From Coprenecus sp902388455 (GTDB lineage: Bacteria; Bacteroidota; Bacteroidia; Bacteroidales; UBA932): a DNA stretch of 64,000 bases. This document shows, piece by piece, positions 16,844 through 24,305 of the stretch (its first letter is position 1; each line of letters opens with the position of its first letter). A program made the translations under genes and the position numbers. The notes below the pieces were generated by a model. The model searched no databases, was not told the origin of the DNA, and worked only from the letters and a program-made list of their open reading frames with translations. The stretch spans positions 310,001-374,000 of the forward strand of contig OZ007032.1 in NCBI GenBank assembly GCA_963931615.1, written 5' to 3'.

Positions 16844-17095
16844 TTACAACTTATTTACGTAAACTGCAATTCCGCTCTTGAGGTTAGCTGCTTTATTCTT
16901 ATGTATCACGTTAATCTTTGCGAGTTTGTCAATCATAGCGGATACTTTGGGAAGAAGAGCTGCAGCTGCTTCTTTGTCGGTAGTGTTTCTGAGCGCCCTG
17001 ATGGCGTTGCGAGTTGTTTTTGCATAATAACGATTATGCAATCTGCGTGCTTCGTTCTGACGATTGCGCTTGTCTGCTGATGCGTGGTTTGCCAT
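16844..17095 (-). CDS. rpsT: 30S ribosomal protein S20
   Basis: 83 aa, basic and helical, standard for S20: MANHASADKRNRQNEARR at the start (18 residues) and a C-terminal KNKAANLKSGIAVYV. It binds 16S rRNA early in 30S assembly. It is transcribed with the tRNA-Glu(TTC) gene, whose 3' end lies 21 nt upstream, and ends at a clear terminator. Processing at the tRNA would release the rpsT mRNA with a very short leader. Confidence 0.96.
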   Translation of the reverse strand: MANHASADKRNRQNEARRLHNRYYAKTTRNAIRALRNTTDKEAAAALLPKVSAMIDKLAKINVIHKNKAANLKSGIAVYVNKL

Positions 17096-17116
17096 TTTAA
17101 ATTTTTTTATATTTGG

Positions 17117-17188
17117 TAGAGGATAGGGGAATCGAACCCCTGTTGCAAGAATGAAAATCTTGAGTCCTAGCCGCTAGACGAATCCTCC
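17117..17188 (-). tRNA. tRNA-Glu (anticodon TTC)
   Basis: A 72-nt cloverleaf on the minus strand. The acceptor stem is GGAGGAT/ATCCTCT with a terminal G-U pair, the anticodon stem CAAGA/TCTTG holds the loop TTTTCAT with anticodon TTC, and the T arm contains GGTTCGATTCC. The discriminator is A, and CCA is encoded directly after it (17114-17116), unlike the second Glu tRNA in this window. It lies between gltX and rpsT. Confidence 0.96.
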
Positions 17189-17229
17189 GTGTATATGTCC
17201 CTGCACACTATGCCTCCATTTTGGGAGTG

Positions 17230-17260
17230 CAAAGATAGATATTATTTTTCATCTACCAAA
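17230..17260 (-). promoter_or_regulatory. Promoter of tRNA-Glu(TTC)-rpsT
   Basis: TTTG (17257-17260) and TATCTTTG (17230-17237) on the minus strand are separated by exactly 19 nt, a full Bacteroidetes promoter. It overlaps the 3' end of gltX and lies 42 nt upstream of the tRNA. The bases around and after the -7 box include the 13-mer TTTGCACTCCCAA, repeated at the promoter of the other Glu tRNA. Confidence 0.8.
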
Positions 17261-18711
17261 TTTTCTTTCTCGATAAGTCGGATACCATCGGATAACCGTC
17301 TGAGTGACTCATCCTTACCAAGCAGGTAGAGGATATCTATCGCACCGCCAGGCGTGGCCATCAGGCCGGACAGGGCAATTCTTACAGGCCAGGTCAGAGG
17401 ACCCAGCTTAAGTCCCATGTTTCCGGCGAGAGCGGTCATTGACTCCAGAAGAGCCTCTTCTGACCAGTCCGTCTGGGTGGTGAGACAGTCTATGGCGCGG
17501 GAAAGTATCGTTGCCGAACTTTCAAGGGTGGACTTATTTTTCTTGTGGATATACAGGCTGACATCGTATCCGGGCATCTGCAGCAGGAATGCAATTTTTT
17601 CGGGAATGTCCGAGTATTTGGTGATGCGGCTTTGGAGAAGGGATGCCAGTTTGGTCCACTTAGGCTCCAGGAATGTGCCGGTGATGCCTGCGAAAGGAAA
17701 TGCGTCGCGGATGAATACCTCAGGGGCCAGGGCCGTGAGGTGCTGTCCGTCCACCCAGCCTAACTTCTGGTAATCGAATACTGCGGGACTCTTGTGAACT
17801 CCCTCAATTGAGAACTGGGCGATGAGCTCGTCCATCGAGAATATCTCCTGCTCGCTCTTGGGAGACCATCCTAGGAGGGCAATATAGTTGACGATGCCCT
17901 GAGGCAGATAGCCCTGCTCGATGAGAGCCTGGAAGCTGACTGCGCCATGGCGCTTGGAGAGCTTGCTGATGGAGCCGTCGGCGTTGCGGCCGTTGATGAT
18001 GGGCAGGTGTATGTACTGCGGGGCTTCCCAGCCGAAGGCCTGGTAGAGCAGCAGATATTTCGGGTTGGAGGAGAGGTATTCGGAGCCGCGGATGATGTGG
18101 GTGATGTCCATCAGGTGGTCGTCCACCACGTTGGCGAAGTTGTAGGTGGGCATGCCGTCGCTCTTGAGCAGCACCTGGTCGTCGAGAGTGGAGTTCTCCA
18201 CCGAGATTTCACCGTATACCAGGTCGTTCCAGGATGTCGTGCCCTCCAGGGGTATCCTTTGGCGGATGACGTATGGCTTGCCGGCGTCCAGCTGCGCCTT
18301 CACCTCCTCGGAGGAGAGGTTGCGGCAGTGACGGTCATAGCCGCCGCCCTCCTGGGATTCGGCCTCCTTGTCTCCTTTCTGACAGAAGCAGTAGTAGGCG
18401 GCGCCTTTCTCCACCAGTTCGAGGGCGTACTTCTTGTAGATGTCCTTGCGCTCGCTCTGGGTGTAGGGACCGTAGTCACCTCCGATATCCGGACCTTCGT
18501 CATGGATGAGGCCGGCTGTGCGGAGGGTGTCGTATATGACGTCGATGGAGCCTTCTACGTAGCGGCCCTGGTCCGTGTCCTCGATGCGGAGGATGAATTT
18601 TCCGTTCTGGGATTTTGCAAACAGATATGCAAAGAGCGCCGTGCGCAGGTTCCCGATGTGCATATAGCCTGTGGGACTGGGCGCAAAACGTGTTCTGACT
18701 ATTTCACTCAT
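17242..18711 (-). CDS. gltX: Glutamate--tRNA ligase
   Basis: 489 aa. The class I signatures are clear: SPTGYMHIGNLRTAL at the N-terminus (HIGH-type motif near residue 18) and SKLSKRHG (KMSKS-type) near 253. The RIEDTD motif for glutamate and the YNFANVVDDHLM segment are in place. It charges tRNA-Glu, and in organisms lacking GlnRS also tRNA-Gln. Remarkably, it lies between tRNA-Glu(CTC) upstream and tRNA-Glu(TTC) downstream, all on the minus strand, with gaps of 25 and 53 nt. The upstream tRNA promoter is the only obvious one for gltX, so enzyme and its substrate tRNA are probably made from one transcript. Confidence 0.97.
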   Translation of the reverse strand: MSEIVRTRFAPSPTGYMHIGNLRTALFAYLFAKSQNGKFILRIEDTDQGRYVEGSIDVIYDTLRTAGLIHDEGPDIGGDYGPYTQSERKDIYKKYALELVEKGAAYYCFCQKGDKEAESQEGGGYDRHCRNLSSEEVKAQLDAGKPYVIRQRIPLEGTTSWNDLVYGEISVENSTLDDQVLLKSDGMPTYNFANVVDDHLMDITHIIRGSEYLSSNPKYLLLYQAFGWEAPQYIHLPIINGRNADGSISKLSKRHGAVSFQALIEQGYLPQGIVNYIALLGWSPKSEQEIFSMDELIAQFSIEGVHKSPAVFDYQKLGWVDGQHLTALAPEVFIRDAFPFAGITGTFLEPKWTKLASLLQSRITKYSDIPEKIAFLLQMPGYDVSLYIHKKNKSTLESSATILSRAIDCLTTQTDWSEEALLESMTALAGNMGLKLGPLTWPVRIALSGLMATPGGAIDILYLLGKDESLRRLSDGIRLIEKENLVDEK

Positions 18712-18736
18712 TATGTCGAAAGGGAAAAAGAAGAAG

Positions 18737-18808
18737 TAGTGGATAGGGGAATCGAACCCCTATTGCAAGATTGAGAATCTTGTGTCCTAACCGTTAGACG
18801 AATCCACC
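18737..18808 (-). tRNA. tRNA-Glu (anticodon CTC)
   Basis: A 72-nt cloverleaf on the minus strand with acceptor stem GGTGGAT/ATCCACT, anticodon stem CAAGA/TCTTG, loop TTCTCAA (anticodon CTC) and T arm GGTTCGATTCC. Discriminator A; no CCA is encoded (CTT follows). It directly precedes gltX. Confidence 0.96.
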
Positions 18809-18823
18809 GTTAGATTGGGAGTG

Positions 18824-18854
18824 CAAAAGTATACAATTTTTCCTAACTCCCAAA
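18824..18854 (-). promoter_or_regulatory. Promoter of tRNA-Glu(CTC)-gltX
   Basis: TTTG (18851-18854) and TACTTTTG (18824-18831) on the minus strand are 19 nt apart, the standard spacing. The -7 box lies 16 nt before the tRNA 5' end. The 13-mer TTTGCACTCCCAA, overlapping the box end, is shared with the promoter of tRNA-Glu(TTC). Confidence 0.8.
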
Positions 18855-18866
18855 CTTTTTTGCAAA

Positions 18867-19877
18867 TTATTTCCATTCAAATGAGAAAATAATCGACTCT
18901 ACTTGACGTAAGTACTTACGTTTGTCGTACTTGGGTGCGTATACAAAGGCGTTGAGAATGATTATGTTCTGCCTGTCAGCATCGGGGAAGATGTGGCATA
19001 CGAACGGTCCTCCCATATAGTCGTTTTCCACTTCCCAAAGTCCGCGCATCTCAATCATCGTCTGCCCCTTGTAGCTGATGTTCCTGAATCCGGGCTCAAT
19101 GACCTTGTTGAATGTCATGTAGCTGTTTTCCCTCATTCCGGGGACATTGGCCTGCCACAGGTCGTACAGCTTGTCCTTGAGGTAGGAAGGAGAGATCTGA
19201 GTGGTGTCGGTGTAAGGGAATTTGAAAATCAGGATGCCCTGGTTGACGTATGTGGTCTCCTGAGAAATCCACATGAAATCAGGTGTGTTCTTTTTCATTG
19301 AGAATCCTGTCGGAAAGTAGGGGGAGCCTCCTAAATTTTCTGTTACTGCCATGCGGACGTCCTTGTCCTCGTATCTTATGGAACTGGCTATTAGGCGGTC
19401 TCGTTCGGCTTGCTCTATGGAGTTGATTATTAGTTCGCTGTTGTTGAGTATCAGTTCAGTGGCCTCCTCCGGAGTAGTGGCAGAGACGGTTACTATGACC
19501 TGGGGTTTGGCCCAGGCATCGGAGCTTATTTTCACGCCGGTGGTGTCAATTTCCTGGGACACATTGACTATAACTATGTTGCGGTGCAGCATGTAACTGC
19601 CGGTAAAACCGCTGGGAGTGGCATTGAACAGTTTGAATACAGGCTCTCTCTGAGGCAGGTACGGATATTCCCCGGCGAGAATTTTCCTAAGGGTGGATCC
19701 GAGTTCTCCTTCCCAGTAGCCTTTGCTGATTACCACGAGGACTTCGCCGGAATTGCCGGTGATGTTGGGCAGGAAGTCGGCTCTGTCCTTGGCTTTCTTA
19801 TTGTTGCCGCATGAGGTCAGTGCCAGGGCTGAAATCAGCAGCAGGACGGCCGTTTTGAAAAGTATTCTGTTTCTCAT
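18867..19877 (-). CDS. DUF4837-family lipoprotein
   Basis: 336 aa with a lipoprotein signal (LLISALALTSC, Cys near 23) followed by a polar GNNKKAKDR stretch. The rest fits DUF4837, a family of Bacteroidetes envelope lipoproteins of unknown role: SGEVLVVISKGYWEGELG near residue 43, EPVFKLFNATPSGF, and a C-terminal pattern YLRQVESIIFSFEWK. It lies 35 nt downstream of rseP on the same strand, at the end of the M23-dxr-rseP cluster, and may be co-transcribed with these envelope genes. Confidence 0.85.
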   Translation of the reverse strand: MRNRILFKTAVLLLISALALTSCGNNKKAKDRADFLPNITGNSGEVLVVISKGYWEGELGSTLRKILAGEYPYLPQREPVFKLFNATPSGFTGSYMLHRNIVIVNVSQEIDTTGVKISSDAWAKPQVIVTVSATTPEEATELILNNSELIINSIEQAERDRLIASSIRYEDKDVRMAVTENLGGSPYFPTGFSMKKNTPDFMWISQETTYVNQGILIFKFPYTDTTQISPSYLKDKLYDLWQANVPGMRENSYMTFNKVIEPGFRNISYKGQTMIEMRGLWEVENDYMGGPFVCHIFPDADRQNIIILNAFVYAPKYDKRKYLRQVESIIFSFEWK

Positions 19878-19912
19878 ATTCTTTATATTAAGGTGTGAAT
19901 AAATCTTTTCGG

Positions 19913-21232
19913 TTATCTGAGCAGCCGCATTATATCATTGCCGAAAGCCAGAACCATGATCATAAGCAACAGGAACATTCCGATCATCTGTGCGACTTCC
20001 ATAAAGCGGTCGGACGGTTTACGCCCTGTTATCATCTCATATATCAAGAACAGTATGTGACCTCCGTCAAGGGCGGGGATAGGCAGCAGGTTCATGACGG
20101 CCAGCATGATGGAGAGCAGGGCGGTAATGTTCCAGAATACCTGCCAGTCCCAGCTTGAGGGGAAGATGCTGCCGATGGTGATGAAGCTGCCTACGGACTT
20201 ATAGGCTTCGGTCTGAGGGGAAAATATCAGTCCAAGTTCTTTGATATAATGACCTATGTTGGTGAACGTCAGTAGAAATCCTGCGGGAATTGCTTCCAAC
20301 AGACTGTACTCCCGCCTGGTGATGTTGATTCCAGATACGTCTCTTTGCAGCAGTACGCCCATCTTACCGTCGGCACCTACTTTCACAGGTACACATACAG
20401 TATCGTTTCCGCGCAGCAGCCGGAGGTCGACAGTCTTTCCTGCGTTGTCGGCCAGAACTGCCTGCAGGTCCTGGTAGTATGTGACCGGTCTGCCTGCGGC
20501 GCTCAGAAACTTGTCGCCTGTCAGAAGATCTGCGCCTGCGTTGATGGAGGAGTCCGGAAGACCTCCGACGAGTATCGGCAGGCGGATGCCGAACATCCCC
20601 GGCGTGTTGAGCATGGCGGGCATGTATTCGGGATCGATGGCTATGTCCACGGTATCATCTCCGCGCAGGACTGTGACACGGCTGATTTGCTCGCGGAGCA
20701 TGTCTACCTGTATTTCTGAAAAATTATCCGGCGCCGGTTTCCCATCGAACGCCAGTATGCGGTCTCCGTCGCAGAAACCTATTTCTCTGGCCAGAGGGCT
20801 CACTTCTATGCCGTAGACTGCATCGGATGTCCGGACGTACTGCTCGCCCCATGTGAAGAGGATGGCTATGTACAGGACGATGGCCAGAATGACGTTCATT
20901 ATCACGCCTCCTGCCATGACTATGAGTCTCTGCCAGGCCGGACGCGAGCGGAGCTCCCAGGGCTGGGGCGGCTTTTTCATGGCTTCGGTGTCCATGGACT
21001 CGTCTATCATGCCGGATATCTTGCAGAAGCCTCCGAGGGGTATGCAGCCTATGCCGAACTCAGTGTCACTGCCTTTTGGCTTGAACTTGAATATGGCAGG
21101 GGGAAAGAAAAGATAGAATTTCTCCACCCTTATCCGGAATATTCTGGCGGTGATATAGTGCCCGAACTCATGTACCAGAACCAGAAGGGACAGCGATAGT
21201 ATGACTTGTATGATTTTTAGAATGACGTCCAT
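19913..21232 (-). CDS. rseP: RIP zinc metalloprotease (site-2 protease)
   Basis: 439 aa. An inner-membrane protease that cleaves transmembrane segments, for example of anti-sigma factors, after site-1 cleavage. The zinc motif HEFGH is at residues 21-25 in the first membrane helix, and the third zinc-binding region NLLPIPALDGG is near residue 385. Two PDZ-like domains lie in the periplasmic loop between them. Membrane helices at the C-terminus complete the fold. The start codon overlaps the dxr stop, so translation is probably coupled. Confidence 0.94.
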   Translation of the reverse strand: MDVILKIIQVILSLSLLVLVHEFGHYITARIFRIRVEKFYLFFPPAIFKFKPKGSDTEFGIGCIPLGGFCKISGMIDESMDTEAMKKPPQPWELRSRPAWQRLIVMAGGVIMNVILAIVLYIAILFTWGEQYVRTSDAVYGIEVSPLAREIGFCDGDRILAFDGKPAPDNFSEIQVDMLREQISRVTVLRGDDTVDIAIDPEYMPAMLNTPGMFGIRLPILVGGLPDSSINAGADLLTGDKFLSAAGRPVTYYQDLQAVLADNAGKTVDLRLLRGNDTVCVPVKVGADGKMGVLLQRDVSGINITRREYSLLEAIPAGFLLTFTNIGHYIKELGLIFSPQTEAYKSVGSFITIGSIFPSSWDWQVFWNITALLSIMLAVMNLLPIPALDGGHILFLIYEMITGRKPSDRFMEVAQMIGMFLLLMIMVLAFGNDIMRLLR

Positions 21233-22392
21233 TATCGTTTGGGTATGAGGGTTGAGGCAAATTCTCTTACGGCTCTGTCCGTGTCTATGACGGCGTTAAG
21301 GTCCGGTTCCTTGATGAAGCTGCACTTGTCTATGGAGCGGGAGACAATGGCGGGAATATCCGTGAAGCGTATCCGCTCATCCAGGAATGCGGCTACCGCC
21401 ACTTCATTTGCCGCATTCATGGCGCAGGGGATGTTGCCTCCCCGTCTCATTGCCTCCAGGGCAATTCTCAGGCAGGGGAACTTGTCCATGTCCGGCTCGG
21501 AGAACGTAAATCCTCCAAGTTTGTAGAAGTCCAGGCGGGGAATATCCAGATGTAGCCGTTCTGGATATGTCAGCGCATACTGTATCGGCAGTCTCATGTC
21601 CGGCAGGCTCATCTGGCCTATGACTGCTCCGTCACGGAAGGCAACCATGCTGTGTATTACTGACTGAGGATGGATGACAACAGTCACCTGCGAGATGTCC
21701 ACTCCGAAAAGCCAGCATGCCTCGATTACCTCAAACCCTTTGTTCATAAGAGTAGAGGAGTCTACAGTGATCTTGCGGCCCATCTTCCATCTGGGGTGAT
21801 TGACAGCTTCCGCTACTGTTACATTCTTCAGCTCATGGGCCGGAGTCCGCAGAAATGGACCGCCCGAAGCGGTGAGATATATTCTTTCAATAGGAGAATG
21901 CTCTCCTTGGAGGGACTGGAAGATCGCTGAGTGCTCGGAGTCAACAGGAAGGATGGCTGCGTTGTGCTCGAGGGCTGTCTGCATGACTATTCTGCCGGCA
22001 GCCACGAGCGGTTCCTTGTTGGCTATTGCTACCGTTTTTCCGGAACGGAGAGCTGCCAGTGTTGGCTCCAGCCCGCGGAAACCCACCATGGCCGAGAGTA
22101 CCATATCTATGTTCCCTGACGTGGACATGGCGTCTATTATGGAGTCCATGCCTGCGAAAACATTGATTCCGTGAGGTGTAAGGGCTTCTGATACCTCTGC
22201 GTACAGGTCCTCGTTGGCAATTATCACACTGGCTGCGTCAAATTCTACAGCCTGCTGGATGAGCAGTCTGGAGTTGTTTCCTGCCGTCAGCAGCTGGACA
22301 TCGAAAAGTTCCCTATGCTCTCTTACTACATCCAGGGCCTGAATGCCTATGGAGCCGGTGGAACCGAGTATAGCAATTCTTCTTTTTTCCAT
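21232..22392 (-). CDS. dxr: 1-deoxy-D-xylulose-5-phosphate reductoisomerase
   Basis: 386 aa, full length. It converts DXP to MEP with NADPH, the committed step of the non-mevalonate isoprenoid pathway. The NADPH loop is LGSTGSIGIQALDVV at the N-terminus, the metal/substrate part VDSEHSAIFQSL near 150, and the flexible loop ASGGPFLRTP, followed by DSSTLMNKGFE. It overlaps rseP by one base downstream and is 5 nt after the M23 peptidase gene, so the three form an operon. The isoprenoid product also feeds menA and miaA in this window. Confidence 0.97.
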   Translation of the reverse strand: MEKRRIAILGSTGSIGIQALDVVREHRELFDVQLLTAGNNSRLLIQQAVEFDAASVIIANEDLYAEVSEALTPHGINVFAGMDSIIDAMSTSGNIDMVLSAMVGFRGLEPTLAALRSGKTVAIANKEPLVAAGRIVMQTALEHNAAILPVDSEHSAIFQSLQGEHSPIERIYLTASGGPFLRTPAHELKNVTVAEAVNHPRWKMGRKITVDSSTLMNKGFEVIEACWLFGVDISQVTVVIHPQSVIHSMVAFRDGAVIGQMSLPDMRLPIQYALTYPERLHLDIPRLDFYKLGGFTFSEPDMDKFPCLRIALEAMRRGGNIPCAMNAANEVAVAAFLDERIRFTDIPAIVSRSIDKCSFIKEPDLNAVIDTDRAVREFASTLIPKR

Positions 22393-22397
22393 AAATT

Positions 22398-23261
22398 CTA
22401 AAAATTAATGTACAGTGCCGGGTTTACCGGTTCCCCTCTGTGCCATAGCTCAAAATGCAGGTGAGGGCCGGTACTGATGCTGCCTTCGTCTCCGGCCAGG
22501 GCGATGGTAGTGCCTGCGCTGACTTTGTCTCCCGTTTTTTTCAATAGCTTGGTGTTGTGCTTGTAGATGGATACCAAGTCATTGCTGTGTTGAATCTGAA
22601 TGTTGTAGCCGGTCTCGTCCGTCCAGTATGCAGCAATAACCGTACCGTCCAGGACAGAGCATACGGCGCTGTTGTTCTGTACGGCTATGTCTATGAACGG
22701 ATGGCCTTTTGCGGGGCTGTAGCTTTCAGTGACAATTCCTTTGACGGGAGGAAAGAATATCAGGCCCTCCAACTGAGGTTCGGCATTGGACGGGTGCAGG
22801 TTGTATTTCTCAATGGAGTCTATTCTCTCCCGGATTATGGAGTCTGCGCTGCGGTCCATGGCTTCGGCTGCCGTCTCTGCGCTCTTGATGCCTCCTCTGG
22901 AAAGAAGGCTGTCGAGCGGCAGAGGGGACTCTCCGGCAATGATCCTGCGGATGTTGGTCAGCTGTAGGGTCATGATGCGCATACGGGTCTCGAGAGAGTC
23001 GACCATGGCTGCATTTTCTACGGCTTCTCTCTGGGTCGTGTATGAGGGATATCCGGGAAGAACTCTTTTCAGTGGGGTGAATGCCACGAGGCAGAATGTA
23101 ATGATGCAGATCAGGGCCACGGAACCGGCGACAGCAAAGACAGCGGCGTGCTTGGTTCCGCGTATGATGAAGCGGAAGTCGTGAGTGTCGTCGTCGAGGA
23201 CGGCGAACAGGTATTTCCTGTCGGGCTGCTTCTTTTTTGTGTCTTTATTTTTTTCGGACAT
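22398..23261 (-). CDS. Membrane-anchored M23 family metallopeptidase
   Basis: 287 aa. A cytoplasmic basic N-terminus is followed by one membrane helix (about residues 38-60), then a helical linker of about 90 residues and a C-terminal LytM/M23 domain. The zinc ligands are intact: GHPFID (HxxxD) near residue 190 and HLHFELW (HxH) near 270. Active ligands suggest a genuine peptidoglycan endopeptidase acting in the periplasm, rather than an EnvC-like activator. It is the first gene of the M23-dxr-rseP cluster and diverges from ruvX. Confidence 0.9.
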   Translation of the reverse strand: MSEKNKDTKKKQPDRKYLFAVLDDDTHDFRFIIRGTKHAAVFAVAGSVALICIITFCLVAFTPLKRVLPGYPSYTTQREAVENAAMVDSLETRMRIMTLQLTNIRRIIAGESPLPLDSLLSRGGIKSAETAAEAMDRSADSIIRERIDSIEKYNLHPSNAEPQLEGLIFFPPVKGIVTESYSPAKGHPFIDIAVQNNSAVCSVLDGTVIAAYWTDETGYNIQIQHSNDLVSIYKHNTKLLKKTGDKVSAGTTIALAGDEGSISTGPHLHFELWHRGEPVNPALYINF

Positions 23262-23274
23262 ACTTATAATTGAC

Positions 23275-23282
23275 TAAATTTG
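23275..23282 (+). promoter_or_regulatory. Predicted -7 box of the ruvX promoter
   Basis: TAAATTTG matches TAnnTTTG and ends 4 nt before the ruvX ATG, so the transcript would be leaderless if this box is used. No -33 TTTG is seen at the normal spacing. Confidence 0.4.
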
Positions 23283-23286
23283 CAGG

Positions 23287-23700
23287 ATGAACCGGATCAT
23301 AGGCATAGACTACGGCAAAAAGCGGATCGGGCTTGCGGTCTCTGACCCGCTCGGCATGTTCGCGTCCCCCCTGGACACAGTTCCGCCTGCAAAGATAATC
23401 GAATATCTCAAAAATTATGCTGGGGGGGAGGGCATATCTCTCTTTGTCGTGGGGTGGCCCATGAACCTGGACAATACCCCGGCGGAGGCGGCACAGTATG
23501 TGCAGGAGTTCCTCGGACGGCTCCGGAAGAGTTTCCCCGGCATCCCGGTGGAGCTCGAGGACGAGCGCTTCACCTCCGTGCTGGCGCACAGGGCGATGAT
23601 AGACGGGGGGATGAAGAAAATGGACCGGCGGGACAAGTCGGTGGTGGACAAGATAAGCGCGGCCATCATCCTGCAGTCGTATCTGGACAGGAAAAAATGA
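23287..23700 (+). CDS. ruvX: Putative pre-16S rRNA nuclease / Holliday junction resolvase-like YqgF
   Basis: 137 aa, usual size of YqgF. It begins IIGIDYGKKRIGLAVSD with the RNase H-fold aspartate, then VVGWPMNLD near residue 55 and ELEDERFTSVLA near 94, with the final DKISAAIILQSYLD containing the last acidic residue. In E. coli it processes the 5' end of 16S rRNA; an alternative resolvase role has been proposed. It is followed after 41 nt by def. Confidence 0.93.
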   Translation: MNRIIGIDYGKKRIGLAVSDPLGMFASPLDTVPPAKIIEYLKNYAGGEGISLFVVGWPMNLDNTPAEAAQYVQEFLGRLRKSFPGIPVELEDERFTSVLAHRAMIDGGMKKMDRRDKSVVDKISAAIILQSYLDRKK

Positions 23701-23741
23701 GAAATTAAAATTTTTGAAAAAATATAAAAACGTAAAACGCG

Positions 23742-24305
23742 ATGATACTACCTATTTATGTATATGGCTCCGAAGTGCTCAGGGAAGTGGCTGAGGAGGT
23801 GGATGTGGAGAAAGCGGACAAGGAGGAGCTCCGCAAGTACATAGACGACATGTTCGAGACGATGAAGCACGCCGACGGCGTGGGACTCGCGGCACCTCAG
23901 GTGGGGGACAGCCGCAGGATACTCGTGGTGGACGGCAACGACATTGCGGACGTCTACCCCTATCTCAAGGGATTCAGGCGGGCAATGATCAATCCTGAAG
24001 TGCTCGAGGAGAGTGACGAGACCGCCGACTACAGCGAGGGCTGTCTCAGTGTGCCCGACATCCACTGCAACGTGGTGCGTCCCAAGAAGATGAAGGTCCG
24101 CTACTACGACGCCGACCTCAAGGTAGTGGAGGAGGAGCTCGACGAGTTTGCCTGCCGTATGGTGCAGCACGAGATGGATCACCTGGACGGTCATCTGTTC
24201 GTGGACCGCGTGGCGCCTATCCGCCGCAAGATGATAGCAGCCAAGCTCCACAATATCGCCAAGGGCAAGGCCCGCACCGCTTACAAAACCAAGCTCGAAA
24301 GATAA
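23742..24305 (+). CDS. def: Peptide deformylase
   Basis: 187 aa. It removes the formyl group from nascent proteins using Fe or Zn. Motif 1 GVGLAAPQVG starts near residue 46, motif 2 is EGCLSVPD with the metal-binding Cys, and motif 3 is QHEMDHLDG with two metal-binding His and the catalytic Glu. The last base of its TAA is the first base of the next gene's ATG, implying coupled translation with the phosphohexomutase. Confidence 0.96.
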   Translation: MILPIYVYGSEVLREVAEEVDVEKADKEELRKYIDDMFETMKHADGVGLAAPQVGDSRRILVVDGNDIADVYPYLKGFRRAMINPEVLEESDETADYSEGCLSVPDIHCNVVRPKKMKVRYYDADLKVVEEELDEFACRMVQHEMDHLDGHLFVDRVAPIRRKMIAAKLHNIAKGKARTAYKTKLER

